This document shows positions 10,839 through 20,437 of a DNA stretch of 58,196 bases, in pieces. The position numbers and the translations under genes were made by a program. The number at the start of each line of letters is the position of its first letter. The first letter of the stretch is position 1. Source of the stretch: an uncultured Bacteroidales bacterium (GTDB lineage: Bacteria; Bacteroidota; Bacteroidia; Bacteroidales; P3); NCBI GenBank assembly GCA_947303735.1, contig CAMYZD010000002.1, positions 1-58,196 on the forward strand, in the 5' to 3' direction. Below the pieces are notes generated by a model. The model searched no databases. It was not told where the DNA came from and worked only from the letters and a program-made list of their open reading frames with translations.

Positions 10839-10985
10839 ATTTGCTGCTAAATCATGTAAGCTTCAACCCCTCGAAATTGGAGTAATTTGACTATTTTCGT
10901 CCCCTATTTTATAGTTTTTTTAATGGCTATAAGATAATGTTTTGTACTAGTAGTCAGGTAGAAATAAAAAAATAGCAAAAAAAAG

Positions 10986-11016
10986 TTTGCTATTCAAAAA
11001 AAAAGTTGTACTTTTG
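10986..11016 (+). promoter_or_regulatory. Bacteroidetes promoter TTTG-N19-TACTTTTG
   Basis: TTTG at 10986-10989 and TACTTTTG at 11009-11016, directly upstream of tRNA-Ala. Confidence 0.75.
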
Positions 11017-11040
11017 CACCCGCTTTCGAGAGAGAAACAC

Positions 11041-11114
<74 letters not shown>

Positions 11115-11120
11115 CTCCAA

Positions 11121-11147
11121 GAGGTTCAAACGAACCTCTTTTTTTGT
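11121..11147 (+). terminator. Rho-independent terminator after tRNA-Ala
   Basis: GAGGTTC-AAAC-GAACCTC followed by TTTTTTTG. Confidence 0.8.
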
Positions 11148-11323
11148 TTTTCTTACATCTGTGGTTCGTAGGATATTGTTGGTGGCGGGGCGCTTTTTTT
11201 CCCCTCCAATTGTGAATAGTTTCGAGGTCTTCTCCCTTTCTCTGCACGTCGAAAAAAGTGAAGTGAGATACAATAATAGTCGTAATTGAGCGTTACACAC
11301 AATATGTTATAGAAATTATTATC

Positions 11324-12118
11324 ATGTTGCTACAATCCTTGTCTGAGTACATCAACGCCAACGCGCCGATGTCCAATCTCCCTGAATTGCTCGACCTTCA
11401 CCACAGTAACCCCCTAGGCCTGCATCCCATTGTAATACCCATATTCCTATTAGTGGCTGCTGTCGCTATGCATTTGACTACCAACCGTATTTATCATCAA
11501 GACAAGCGTAGCTTCTATCCACTGCTCTACACTTTGGTCGCGCTCGCCGTGGTAGCAACCTACTACTATTGTTTCTCGGACGACTTGCCTCTGTTCGAAG
11601 ACGTTGACCTCCATCGTAAAGAGATTAGTGTCGGCTGGTTCTGCCAGCGGAATGTGGTGGGCTTTGGCTGGTCAATTCTCGGCGAGGTATTGCTCACCTA
11701 TGTCGTCTATTGTTTCATGACAGCATTGATGCAGTTGGTTGCTCATATGAGCGACATGATGGGCATGGAAGAAAAACAATGGCAGGAGTGGCAGGCCGTT
11801 ATCTTCGTTATGATTCTCGGCGCTGCCATCGCTGGTCTGTTCGACGAGTTCGCACCTATCACCGGAGTCTGGATTATGGTAGTGTACCAAGCATTAATGC
11901 TGCTGATGATTGTTGCCAAGATGGTCATCGATATTGTCCGTACCCATAATTTTGGCCGTTGTTTGCTTGTGGCCGCCACTTTCTTTGTCGGTATTGAGGC
12001 TGCCACTATGCTTGCCATTGAATGCATCGAAGGCTACATCTACATTTTCATTCCTGTGGTCTTCATCTTCACCACGGTAAGTGTGCACTACAAGAAGTCG
12101 AAAAAAAGTGACCAGTGA
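11324..12118 (+). CDS. Hypothetical multi-TM membrane protein
   Basis: 264 aa with several hydrophobic segments; no family recognised. Confidence 0.75.
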   Translation: MLLQSLSEYINANAPMSNLPELLDLHHSNPLGLHPIVIPIFLLVAAVAMHLTTNRIYHQDKRSFYPLLYTLVALAVVATYYYCFSDDLPLFEDVDLHRKEISVGWFCQRNVVGFGWSILGEVLLTYVVYCFMTALMQLVAHMSDMMGMEEKQWQEWQAVIFVMILGAAIAGLFDEFAPITGVWIMVVYQALMLLMIVAKMVIDIVRTHNFGRCLLVAATFFVGIEAATMLAIECIEGYIYIFIPVVFIFTTVSVHYKKSKKSDQ

Positions 12119-12221
12119 TCAGTGACACGAAATTAAGTAATTAGCGATTAGTGATTAGACAAATGAAGACGGTAGCCAATTCCATTTTTCATTTTTCAAT
12201 TTTCGACTTTCACAGGTCACT
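12107..12221. repeat. Dispersed short repeat, copy A
   Basis: AGTGACC...GGTCACT ends; core cagtgacacgaaattaagtaattagcgattagtgattagacaaatgaagacggtagcc...ttttcgactttcacaggtcact shared with copy D. Confidence 0.8.
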
Positions 12222-12276
12222 GATTACAAGTCACTCATCAGAATAAAGTTTTTTTATTCATATTGCGAAAAAGTTG

Positions 12277-12284
12277 TATCTTTG
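12277..12284 (+). promoter_or_regulatory. -7 box TATCTTTG upstream of the second tRNA
   Basis: Matches TAnnTTTG 18 nt upstream of the tRNA. Confidence 0.65.
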
Positions 12285-12301
12285 CATCGCATTTCAGCAA
12301 T

Positions 12302-12374
12302 GGGGTATTAGCTCATTTGGTAGAGCATTTGGTTCGCAATCAAAAGGTAACGGGTTCGACTCCCGTATACTCCA
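12302..12374 (+). tRNA. tRNA-Ala (anticodon CGC)
   Basis: Acceptor GGGGTAT/ATACTCC with G3:U70, anticodon loop TTCGCAA, T arm ACGGG-TTCGACT-CCCGT. Confidence 0.93.
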
Positions 12375-12393
12375 CGATAAGAAAGTAAAAACT

Positions 12394-12448
12394 AAAAGGT
12401 AAAAACTAAAACATGTTCACGAGAAAACACTTTTAGTTTTTACCTTTT
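12394..12448. repeat. AT-rich inverted repeat, copy 1
   Basis: AAAAGGTAAAAACTAAAA (12394-12411) and exact complement TTTTAGTTTTTACCTTTT (12431-12448). Related copy at 50407-50460. Confidence 0.85.
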
Positions 12449-12461
12449 GTTTATAGTTGAT

Positions 12462-13211
12462 ATGAAAATAGCTCTTTTAGGATATGGCAAGATGGGCAAG
12501 GCCATTGAGGCTTTGGCCCCCGAACGTGGTCACGAAGTGGTAGTCACTATCGATGACGAGGACGACTGGATGGATAAATTGGACGACTTGCGCGACTGCG
12601 ATGTTGCCATCGAGTTCTCCACCCCCGCCACCGTGGTAGGAAACATCATGCGCTGTTTCGACATGGATATGCCTATCGTGGTTGGCACTACCGGTTGGTA
12701 CGATCAGTTGGAAAGCGTGGCGCACGACTGCCAGCAGCGTGGACAGTCACTCTTTGTCGCCTCCAATTTCAGTATCGGCATGAACATCATGTTCGAGTTA
12801 AATCGTCGGTTGGCCCAGATGATGAACGGATATGATGACTATCAGGTGGAAATCACCGAAACACATCACATCCATAAACTGGATGCCCCTAGTGGCACCG
12901 CTATCACATTGGCCAACGACATCATTGACGAGCTTGACCGTAAGGACGAGTGGCAGCTGCGCAAAACCATCACCGAACAGGGTACTACCGAGGCACACCG
13001 TCGGCTGAAAAAGGATGTAGTGCCAATTATCGCTATCCGCCAGGGCGAAGTTCCGGGTGTCCACGAAGTGGTCTATGACAGCGATATCGACACTCTCACC
13101 CTTCGTCATTCTGCCAAAAGTCGCAAAGGTCTCGCACTGGGTGCTCTGTTGGCTGCTGAATTTCTTGAGGACAAGAAAGGCTACTTCACCATGAAAGACC
13201 TGTTAAGCTAG
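12462..13211 (+). CDS. dapB: 4-hydroxy-tetrahydrodipicolinate reductase
   Basis: MKIALLGYGKMGKAIE, FSIGMNIMFELNRR, ETHHIHKLDAPSGTAI. Confidence 0.95.
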   Translation: MKIALLGYGKMGKAIEALAPERGHEVVVTIDDEDDWMDKLDDLRDCDVAIEFSTPATVVGNIMRCFDMDMPIVVGTTGWYDQLESVAHDCQQRGQSLFVASNFSIGMNIMFELNRRLAQMMNGYDDYQVEITETHHIHKLDAPSGTAITLANDIIDELDRKDEWQLRKTITEQGTTEAHRRLKKDVVPIIAIRQGEVPGVHEVVYDSDIDTLTLRHSAKSRKGLALGALLAAEFLEDKKGYFTMKDLLS

Positions 13212-13289
13212 GTAGGTGACTATCGGATGGTGATTTGAGCACTTGATTATCTTTAAACTTTCAAGCTTAGCGAACCATTACGCCTTTAC

Positions 13290-14252
13290 GTGAAACGAAA
13301 GACACATATCCTGCAGTACTTCCTTTTCTCGGCATTGTTGCTTGCCATCATGCTGGGCTGCTCGATGTTGGGTGCTGTGCGCTTCGGCTGGCAGGAGATG
13401 TGGCAGTCGCCAATTTTCCTCAACCTCCGGTTGCCACGTATCGTTCTCTCCGTGTTGGTGGGGGCTGCATTGTCGGTTTGTGGTGCCGCTTATCAGTCCA
13501 TCTTCCGCAATCCGCTCACCGACCCCTATGTCTTGGGCATCTCTTCAGGTGCTTCGCTTGGTGCGGCTATCGCTATCCTTTTGGGTCTTGAGGCCTACCT
13601 GCTGGGCATCGGTGCCTGCGCCCTTGCCACAGGCCTGCTTACCATTGTTGTCATCTATCGTATTGCCTCCATCGGCAACCGCATGCACACTACCACTCTC
13701 TTGCTCACGGGCGTCTGTCTCACATTCCTCATCTCGGCCATTATCTCCTTTCTGATGGTGCTCAATCACGACAAGATGGACAGCATCATCTTCTGGACCA
13801 TGGGTAGCTTTGCCTCTGCCACTTGGCGCGATGTGGTTATTGTGGCCCCGGTCGTTTTGGTGGGCATCGGTGTGGTGCTATACTATTGCCGTGACCTTAA
13901 TCTGCTGCTTGTCGGTAGCGAAACCGCTAAGAGCCTAGGAGTAGAGGTGGAACGGGTCAAGAAAGTGCTGCTTCTAGTCACCACCCTCATGGTCGCCTTC
14001 TGCGTCTCTACCTGTGGCGTGATAGGGTTTGTGGGTCTCGTAGTCCCCCATTGCATCCGCCTTATTTGTGGCCCCGACAATCGCCGTATTATTCCCTACT
14101 CCATTATTTTTGGAGGCCTATTCCTCCTCTTGTGCGACACCTTAGCTCGCACCGTCCTCCGTCCTGCCGAGTTGCCCGTAGGCAGCCTCACGGCACTAGT
14201 CGGAGCGCCCCTTTTCATATATCTCCTCTATCGAAACAAAAAAGGTTATTAA
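13290..14252 (+). CDS. FecCD-family iron/cobalamin ABC transporter permease
   Basis: RLPRIVLSVLVGAALSVCGAAYQSIFRNPLTDPYVLGISSGASLGA; GTG start. Confidence 0.92.
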   Translation: MKRKTHILQYFLFSALLLAIMLGCSMLGAVRFGWQEMWQSPIFLNLRLPRIVLSVLVGAALSVCGAAYQSIFRNPLTDPYVLGISSGASLGAAIAILLGLEAYLLGIGACALATGLLTIVVIYRIASIGNRMHTTTLLLTGVCLTFLISAIISFLMVLNHDKMDSIIFWTMGSFASATWRDVVIVAPVVLVGIGVVLYYCRDLNLLLVGSETAKSLGVEVERVKKVLLLVTTLMVAFCVSTCGVIGFVGLVVPHCIRLICGPDNRRIIPYSIIFGGLFLLLCDTLARTVLRPAELPVGSLTALVGAPLFIYLLYRNKKGY

Positions 14253-14289
14253 TCCCCCTGCCTCATAACTTCTTACCTATCTATCAACC

Positions 14290-15048
14290 ATGATTACACT
14301 CCGCGACCTCTCTTGCAGCTATGGTGACCGAATCGTCCTAAGTCACCTCGATACCCAGTTCGAGGAGGGTGGCTTCTATGCCATCATGGGGGCTAACGGA
14401 TGTGGTAAGACCACCCTCTTGCGTCTCGTGGCGGGTTTGCTTGCTCCTCAACAAGGCACTGTCCTCTTAGATGGCACGAACGTCCTTCAATTCTCTGCCC
14501 GCCAGCTGGCACAACGCATGGCGTTTGTCCGTCAGCATCCTCAGACGGATTTCGAGTTCTCGGCTTTCGAGACCGTCCTCATGGGACGCAACCCATACCA
14601 GCACCACCTTCAGAACGAATCGGAGGCCGACTGGCAGATCGTGGAGCAGTGCATGAAGCATACCAACACCTGGCACCTTCGCTTTGCTAAGCCCAACGAG
14701 ATGAGTGGAGGCGAGTTGCAGCGGGTGATGATAGCTCGGGCACTGGCTCAGCAAACCCCTATCCTGCTGCTCGACGAGCCAGTCTCAAACCTCGATATCT
14801 CCCACCAATTCGAGATACTAGACCTCTTGCGTCAAATCAATCGTGAGCAGCACAAGACCGTCCTCCTTGTCATCCACGACCTTAACATGGCTTGGCAGTA
14901 TTGCGACCGCTTGCTGTTGCTCCACCAAGGCGGCATCCAATACCAAGGCCCCACCCACGAAGGCCTCACCCTCGACAATATCTCCACCGTCTTCGGAGTT
15001 ACAGCCAACCTCCAAGGCGACACCATCTGCCTCAGTCCTCGTCATTAG
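14290..15048 (+). CDS. Iron/cobalamin ABC transporter ATP-binding protein (FecE-like)
   Basis: GANGCGKTTLLR, MSGGELQRVMIARALAQ, LLLDEPVSNLDI. Confidence 0.92.
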   Translation: MITLRDLSCSYGDRIVLSHLDTQFEEGGFYAIMGANGCGKTTLLRLVAGLLAPQQGTVLLDGTNVLQFSARQLAQRMAFVRQHPQTDFEFSAFETVLMGRNPYQHHLQNESEADWQIVEQCMKHTNTWHLRFAKPNEMSGGELQRVMIARALAQQTPILLLDEPVSNLDISHQFEILDLLRQINREQHKTVLLVIHDLNMAWQYCDRLLLLHQGGIQYQGPTHEGLTLDNISTVFGVTANLQGDTICLSPRH

Positions 15049-15050
15049 CT

Positions 15051-15917
15051 ATGAAACGCATATTGTTGTCTGTCGTATTCTGCTTAGCCTGCTTGTCGGC
15101 CTTCGCTACAGGGCAGGAGAGCGATGTAATATATTATCGCGGTCAGCGGTGGAGGCTCTTGGCTAGGCCTGCCGATGCCGATTCATTGTTGTCTGACGCA
15201 CTGGCTAAAAGCCTACCCCAAGACAGGTGCAAATCTACTGCCAATTGGGGTGGATATGTCGGCTATTGGAGTGTGTGTGGCGGCATGCTTGTGCTCGACA
15301 GCATTTGGATAGAGAACCTTAAGGATGGCGAATGTGTGGATGCCACGTTGCCCAAATCTTTCATCCAGCAGGTATTTAAAGCTTATGACGAGAAAGGAGT
15401 TGTCGTGACTCGCTGGTATTCGGGTACCCTGCGGCTGGCCCAAGGCAACATGATTCGTTACGAACATGACGGCTGGAACCGTAACTACGAGACTGAAATG
15501 GAATTGACTGTCCACAACGGAGGTGTTGTCGACAGTGTGGAATACCACAATAGGATAGTCTGCGAAGGCTTCGACTTAGAGAGTTTAGAGAGTCTTTCCC
15601 TGCAAGCCTTGAAAGAATGGGACAGTCTACAGCTAGGATTCCTTCCGATAGCCAAGCAGTACCCCCAACTTAATGGTAAAGAGCGTATCTTTTTCGTAGT
15701 TTCTGATTTCTCGGTCGACCCTCAGGGCAACCTGACTGATATAGCCAAAGTCAGCTGTCATGCACAATTGGATGAAAAACTAGAGCAACAACTAGCACTA
15801 GAGTTCAAACGCTATCTGATGAACATCCGCCCGTGGAAGGTGTTATACATCAAAGGAAAATACTGCATACCACATCCGGGAACTTGGTCTATCCCGATAA
15901 GGCTTAATTCTCAATAA
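15051..15917 (+). CDS. Hypothetical exported protein
   Basis: Signal peptide MKRILLSVVFCLACLSAFATGQ, starting right after the ABC ATPase stop. The ORF-track start (14892) overlaps the ATPase. Confidence 0.75.
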   Translation: MKRILLSVVFCLACLSAFATGQESDVIYYRGQRWRLLARPADADSLLSDALAKSLPQDRCKSTANWGGYVGYWSVCGGMLVLDSIWIENLKDGECVDATLPKSFIQQVFKAYDEKGVVVTRWYSGTLRLAQGNMIRYEHDGWNRNYETEMELTVHNGGVVDSVEYHNRIVCEGFDLESLESLSLQALKEWDSLQLGFLPIAKQYPQLNGKERIFFVVSDFSVDPQGNLTDIAKVSCHAQLDEKLEQQLALEFKRYLMNIRPWKVLYIKGKYCIPHPGTWSIPIRLNSQ

Positions 15918-15932
15918 AAAATACGATAAAAG

Positions 15933-16823
15933 ATGACTCGCGAGCAAAAGATATACAAAGTAACTCTGGTAGGCAGTGCCGGTAATGTGGCGCTGCTCAC
16001 CTTCAAGTTTGTTGCTGGTTTTTTGGGGCATAGTGCCGCCATGATGGCCGATGCGGTGCATTCGCTTTCCGACTTCATGACCGATATTATTGTACTGCTC
16101 TTTGTGCGTGTTAGTGCCAAACCGCAGGATGAGTCGCACGACTATGGCCATGGCAAGTATGAGACCTTGGCCTCCTTCTTTGTGGGGTTGGCGCTGGTGG
16201 CGGCCGCCACAGGCATCATCGTCAGTGGCTCGGTGAAGTTTGCCTCGTGGCTGCGCGGTGAGCAACTTCCGGCTCCAGGCCGGTTGGCTCTGTGGGCTGC
16301 GCTCCTCTCCATCGTGGTCAAGGAACTGCTGTATCGCTATACTGTCCATGAAGGTAAGAAGTTGGAGTCGGATGCCGTGGTGGCAAACGCCTGGCATCAT
16401 CGCAGCGACGCGCTTTCCTCCATAGGTGCCGCCATAGGCATCGGAGGTGCCATTCTGCTGGGTGACCGCTGGACGGTGCTCGACCCCCTTGCTTCCATCG
16501 TTGTAGGTGCCCTGTTGGTGAAGGTGGCGGTCGACTTGTTGAAGGGGAGCATGAATGAACTGACCGAGAGCTCTCTGTCGGCTGATACCGAGAAGGAGAT
16601 AGAGGACATCATCAAGGCGTGTCCCGATGTTTGTGAGCCACACAATATCCGTACCCGCAAGATAGGCAACCGCATTGCCATCGAGGCGCATATCCGCATG
16701 GATGGCGACACCCCTCTACGCGTGGCCCACGACCGTGCCACCGACATCGAGCACCGACTCAAGGCCCGCTTCGGCAAGCAGACCCATGTCACCCTCCACA
16801 TGGAGCCAACAAAATGTGAGTAA
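15933..16823 (+). CDS. Cation diffusion facilitator family transporter
   Basis: HSAAMMADAVHSLSDFMTDIIVL, HDYGHGKYETLASF, NAWHHRSDALSS. Confidence 0.93.
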   Translation: MTREQKIYKVTLVGSAGNVALLTFKFVAGFLGHSAAMMADAVHSLSDFMTDIIVLLFVRVSAKPQDESHDYGHGKYETLASFFVGLALVAAATGIIVSGSVKFASWLRGEQLPAPGRLALWAALLSIVVKELLYRYTVHEGKKLESDAVVANAWHHRSDALSSIGAAIGIGGAILLGDRWTVLDPLASIVVGALLVKVAVDLLKGSMNELTESSLSADTEKEIEDIIKACPDVCEPHNIRTRKIGNRIAIEAHIRMDGDTPLRVAHDRATDIEHRLKARFGKQTHVTLHMEPTKCE

Positions 16824-17121
16824 GAAATGGTCTAACCTTCTTCCCAGAGTGGTTAGGTGGTGCTTTCGAGGTGCCTTTGGTCGATTGTCGCATCTTCACC
16901 GTTCGTTATTAGATTCATCATCGTTTTGCATAGCGATGGGTAATAGGTTTTATATTTGATATTCAGAGAATAAAACATTTATTCATTGTTTTTCCATCCT
17001 TGAGATGGTCTTAGGTGAGGGGGTGTCTGAAAGAGAGTGGTGGGGGCGGGTTTGGTGGTGTGTGGAGGGGCAATTTGGGGACTATTTTTTACGAAAAAGT
17101 CATTATGTCAATATTTATTTA

Positions 17122-17129
17122 TATTTTTG
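17122..17129 (+). promoter_or_regulatory. -7 box TATTTTTG upstream of holB
   Basis: Matches TAnnTTTG about 20 nt before the ATG at 17150. Confidence 0.55.
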
Positions 17130-17149
17130 TAGATTAATTTGCGAGTATT

Positions 17150-18205
17150 ATGCAGTTTAAAGATATTAAGGGTCAGCGTGTTTTGATAAACCGCCTGACA
17201 GAAATAATTGACTCGGGGCGCGTAAGCCATGCTCAAATGTTTCTAGGACCCACTACGAGTGGGAGCCTGGCGTTGGCTATTGCGTACGCCCAATATCTCA
17301 ACTGCGAGAATAAGCAGCATTATGGCGAGGGGGCGGAACTGAGGGCCGACTCGTGCGGGCAATGCCCCAACTGTCGCAAGTATGAGCAGCTGATGCATAG
17401 CGACCTGCATTTCGTATTTCCTAGTGCCACCACAACCACAGTTTCGAGCAAGCCCTGTTCGGAGGACTTCCAGGAGGAGTTTCGAGATTTTCTTAATGAA
17501 TACCACCAAGTGGGTTCGGAGGATGAATGGTATGCTCGGTTGGGCATTGAGAACAAGCAGGGCATGATTCGCGAGAAGGATGCCGACAACTTGGTGAGGA
17601 CGCTTGCCCTCAAGTCGTATGAGGGGGGCTACAAAGTAGTGGTGATGTGGCTTGCCGAGCGCATGAATCTGGATGCTGCCAATAAGCTGCTCAAGACTTT
17701 GGAGGAGCCTACGGATAAGACCTTGTTGCTGTTGGTGGCAGAGAGTCGTGACCGTATGCTGCAGACCATTTTGTCGAGGGTGCAGTTGGTAGTGGTGAAG
17801 GATTTGGGGATGGGAATCCCTGAAGAACGCCGTGCGGAGTTTGCCCAGATGTTTGTTTCGTGGATGAGGCTTTTGTTCAAGTTGGACATGCAGACCCTCT
17901 CGGCATGGGTGGACCAAACGGCTACCATAGGACGCGAGTCGCAGAAGCGTTTCCTGCAATTCGTGCAAGAGTCGTTGCGTGCCTGTTTTCTGAAGACGGT
18001 TGCCGGAATCGAACTGCCTGGCGAGTTGGTGTTTGGCGATGAGAAGTTCGACATCTTCTTCCCCAGCATGATAACGGTTAACAACATAGAACAGATGAAC
18101 CAAGCGGTCAACGATGCCGCCTATGCCATAGAGCGCAATGCCAATGCGAAGATCACCTTCATGCAGCTTTCGTTTACGATGAGCAAGATGATCAAGAAAA
18201 GGTGA
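17150..18205 (+). CDS. holB: DNA polymerase III delta-prime subunit
   Basis: FKDIKGQRVLINRLTEIIDSGRVSHAQMFLG, CGQCPNCRKYEQLMHSDLHFVFP, AANKLLKTLEEPTDKTLLLL. Confidence 0.88.
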   Translation: MQFKDIKGQRVLINRLTEIIDSGRVSHAQMFLGPTTSGSLALAIAYAQYLNCENKQHYGEGAELRADSCGQCPNCRKYEQLMHSDLHFVFPSATTTTVSSKPCSEDFQEEFRDFLNEYHQVGSEDEWYARLGIENKQGMIREKDADNLVRTLALKSYEGGYKVVVMWLAERMNLDAANKLLKTLEEPTDKTLLLLVAESRDRMLQTILSRVQLVVVKDLGMGIPEERRAEFAQMFVSWMRLLFKLDMQTLSAWVDQTATIGRESQKRFLQFVQESLRACFLKTVAGIELPGELVFGDEKFDIFFPSMITVNNIEQMNQAVNDAAYAIERNANAKITFMQLSFTMSKMIKKR

Positions 18206-18259
18206 ATGTAACTAATCAATGACAATTGGATATTGAAAAATATATATTTCTAGCTAATT

Positions 18260-19867
18260 ATGGAAGAAAAGAAAGAGAAAGATATTTTAAAAGAACAAGA
18301 TACGCCCATTAATGAACCCAAGGGCAACCAGCCAGAGAGCGTGGACGATGATAATGTGGCTACGGCTGAGGATTTGGAGGCGTTTATCCGCGACCACCGC
18401 GAGAAGGACCGTGGGAAGTTGAAGGAGGACAAGGAGGACAGGATGGATGTCTTTGGCGAGTATGCAGCGCCCGAAAATTCTATAGACCCTTATCTGGAAC
18501 CCGATCCGACCCTGCCATGGGTGAAGTACGAAGAGAATCTGTTTCTGAGTCGTGGCTGCAAGCGGTGTCCCGAATCGTATATCCCTGTCAGTGAGTCGGA
18601 GGTACGCAGCTGTAGCAAGGTTACTTCGTGCAATTGGATGCGAGGCATCCGTCAGCCGGGAGGCAGTCAGTTCGACTGTGTCGAGGTTCGTTTCAAGAAT
18701 AACCGCAAGGACTTCTTCCGTCTCCCAGATGGGTTGGAAGTGACGGAAGGCGATGTGGTGGCCGTGGAAGGAATGCCGGGTCACGACATCGGCATTGTGA
18801 GCCTTACGGGCGAGGTGTGTCGCATACAGATGAAGAAACGCCATGTGGACCCCGCAGGCGAGAATGTGCGCAAACTGTTTCGCCGTGCCAAGAGTTCCGA
18901 TATCGAGCGCTGGGCCGAGAGTCTGAAGAATGAACATGGAGCCCTGCTAAAGACCCGCCAGATAGCTGCCGACCTCAATTTGGAGATGAAGGTGAACGAT
19001 GTGGAGTATCAGGGCGACAATGCTAAGGCGATATTCTACTACACCGCCGACGACCGCGTGGACTTTCGTACGCTCATCAAGGTGTTGGCCGAGGAATTCC
19101 ATGTCCGCATCGAGATGAAGCAGATAGGCGTACGCCAAGAGGCTGGTAAGGTGGGTGGTTTGGGTACCTGTGGCCGCGAGTTGTGCTGCAGCACATGGCT
19201 GACCAATTTCAAGTCGGTCACCACCAGTGCCGCCAAGGTTCAGCAGATTTTGCCCAACCCACAGAAATTGGCAGGACAGTGCGGCAAGTTGAAATGCTGC
19301 CTAAACTTCGAGTGCGAGGTCTATGCCGATGCCCTGAAAAAGTTTCCCCCGGCCAATACACCTATACGTTTCCAGAAGGGGTTGGCTCTGTATAAGAAGA
19401 CGGATGTGTTCCGCGGCATCATGTGGTACTGCTACGAGGGTGAATGCGAGCTGCATGCCCTCAAGGCCGAGAGCGTGAAGAAGATTATCGAGATGAATCG
19501 TAATCAGGAGTACCCCGAGAAGATGGAAGACTACCAGGTAGAGCTGATGTCGACGGCTGCCTTGGCCCAAGAGACCACCAGTGCCGACTTTGAGCGCGAG
19601 TTGCGTCGCATGGCCGACGACATGTCGGATAGTGTGTCCGAGAGGGATGTCAAGCAGGAGGAACGCAAGGAGGAGCGTCGCGACCGTAAGGGCGGCGACC
19701 GCAGGGGTGGCGACCGCCGCCAGCAACGCGCCCGTGAAGAGCAGCGCGCCCGCGACGAACAGCGCCGCGAAGAAACCCGCATGCGCAACACTACCAACAA
19801 CCGTCACAGCGGCGCCCGCAACAACCCCCGTCGCAGCAGCGACAAGGAGAAACGAGGTAACCAATAA
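18260..19867 (+). CDS. PSP1-domain protein (RicT/YaaT-like)
   Basis: FDCVEVRFKNNRKDFFR, KVGGLGTCGRELCCSTWL, KLAGQCGKLKCCLNFE; low-complexity Arg/Glu/Asp-rich tail. Confidence 0.88.
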   Translation: MEEKKEKDILKEQDTPINEPKGNQPESVDDDNVATAEDLEAFIRDHREKDRGKLKEDKEDRMDVFGEYAAPENSIDPYLEPDPTLPWVKYEENLFLSRGCKRCPESYIPVSESEVRSCSKVTSCNWMRGIRQPGGSQFDCVEVRFKNNRKDFFRLPDGLEVTEGDVVAVEGMPGHDIGIVSLTGEVCRIQMKKRHVDPAGENVRKLFRRAKSSDIERWAESLKNEHGALLKTRQIAADLNLEMKVNDVEYQGDNAKAIFYYTADDRVDFRTLIKVLAEEFHVRIEMKQIGVRQEAGKVGGLGTCGRELCCSTWLTNFKSVTTSAAKVQQILPNPQKLAGQCGKLKCCLNFECEVYADALKKFPPANTPIRFQKGLALYKKTDVFRGIMWYCYEGECELHALKAESVKKIIEMNRNQEYPEKMEDYQVELMSTAALAQETTSADFERELRRMADDMSDSVSERDVKQEERKEERRDRKGGDRRGGDRRQQRAREEQRARDEQRREETRMRNTTNNRHSGARNNPRRSSDKEKRGNQ

Positions 19868-19892
19868 ATAGAATAACCTAAAAATGATAGAT

Positions 19893-20372
19893 ATGAGAAA
19901 GTCGATCGGGATAATGCTACTGGCGGCAGTGATGTGTCTGCAAGCTTGCGACAAGAATGTGTTCTATGCAGCCGAACGGGATGTCGACGAGTCGGGGTGG
20001 AACATGAAAGAACCGGTGGTGTTTGACGTCAACATAGAGGACACACTGCAGGTCTACGACTTCTTTATCGATGTGCGCAACAGCGTGCACTATACCAAGG
20101 CCAATACCTTCTTTTTCATCAATACCACCTTCCCCGATGGGAGTGTGGCATACGATACCCTCGAGTGTCCCCTCGCTGATGTGGAAGGGCATTGGTACGG
20201 TCGCCGTACGGGTCGCTATGTCGACAGCCGCTATGTCTTTCAGCGCCATGTCATCTTTCCTCGGGCAGGAAGGTATCATTTCGAGGTATACCACGGTATG
20301 CGCGACACCAATGTGGTGGGTCTGAAGAGTGTGGGCATGAGGATAGAACACTTCGGAAGGGTAGGGGATTGA
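19893..20372 (+). CDS. gldH: Gliding motility lipoprotein GldH
   Basis: Lipobox LQAC; CDKNVFYAAERDVDESGWNMKEPVVFDVNIEDTLQVYDFFIDVRN is GldH-like; follows the PSP1 gene. Confidence 0.85.
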   Translation: MRKSIGIMLLAAVMCLQACDKNVFYAAERDVDESGWNMKEPVVFDVNIEDTLQVYDFFIDVRNSVHYTKANTFFFINTTFPDGSVAYDTLECPLADVEGHWYGRRTGRYVDSRYVFQRHVIFPRAGRYHFEVYHGMRDTNVVGLKSVGMRIEHFGRVGD

Positions 20373-20437
20373 GACCCTCTCGTAATAGCAAGGAAAAAAT
20401 AACTTCATAGTTCAGAAAACGTCTAAACCAATAATAT

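Noticed and set aside
15843-16691. 282-aa minus-strand ORF
   Set aside because: It overlaps the well-supported CDF transporter on the plus strand and its translation has no recognisable family.
19680-19860. Repetitive GC-rich stretch at the 3' end of the PSP1 gene
   Set aside because: It encodes a low-complexity Arg/Glu/Asp-rich tail, which is ordinary for this protein type, and is not a separate repeat element.
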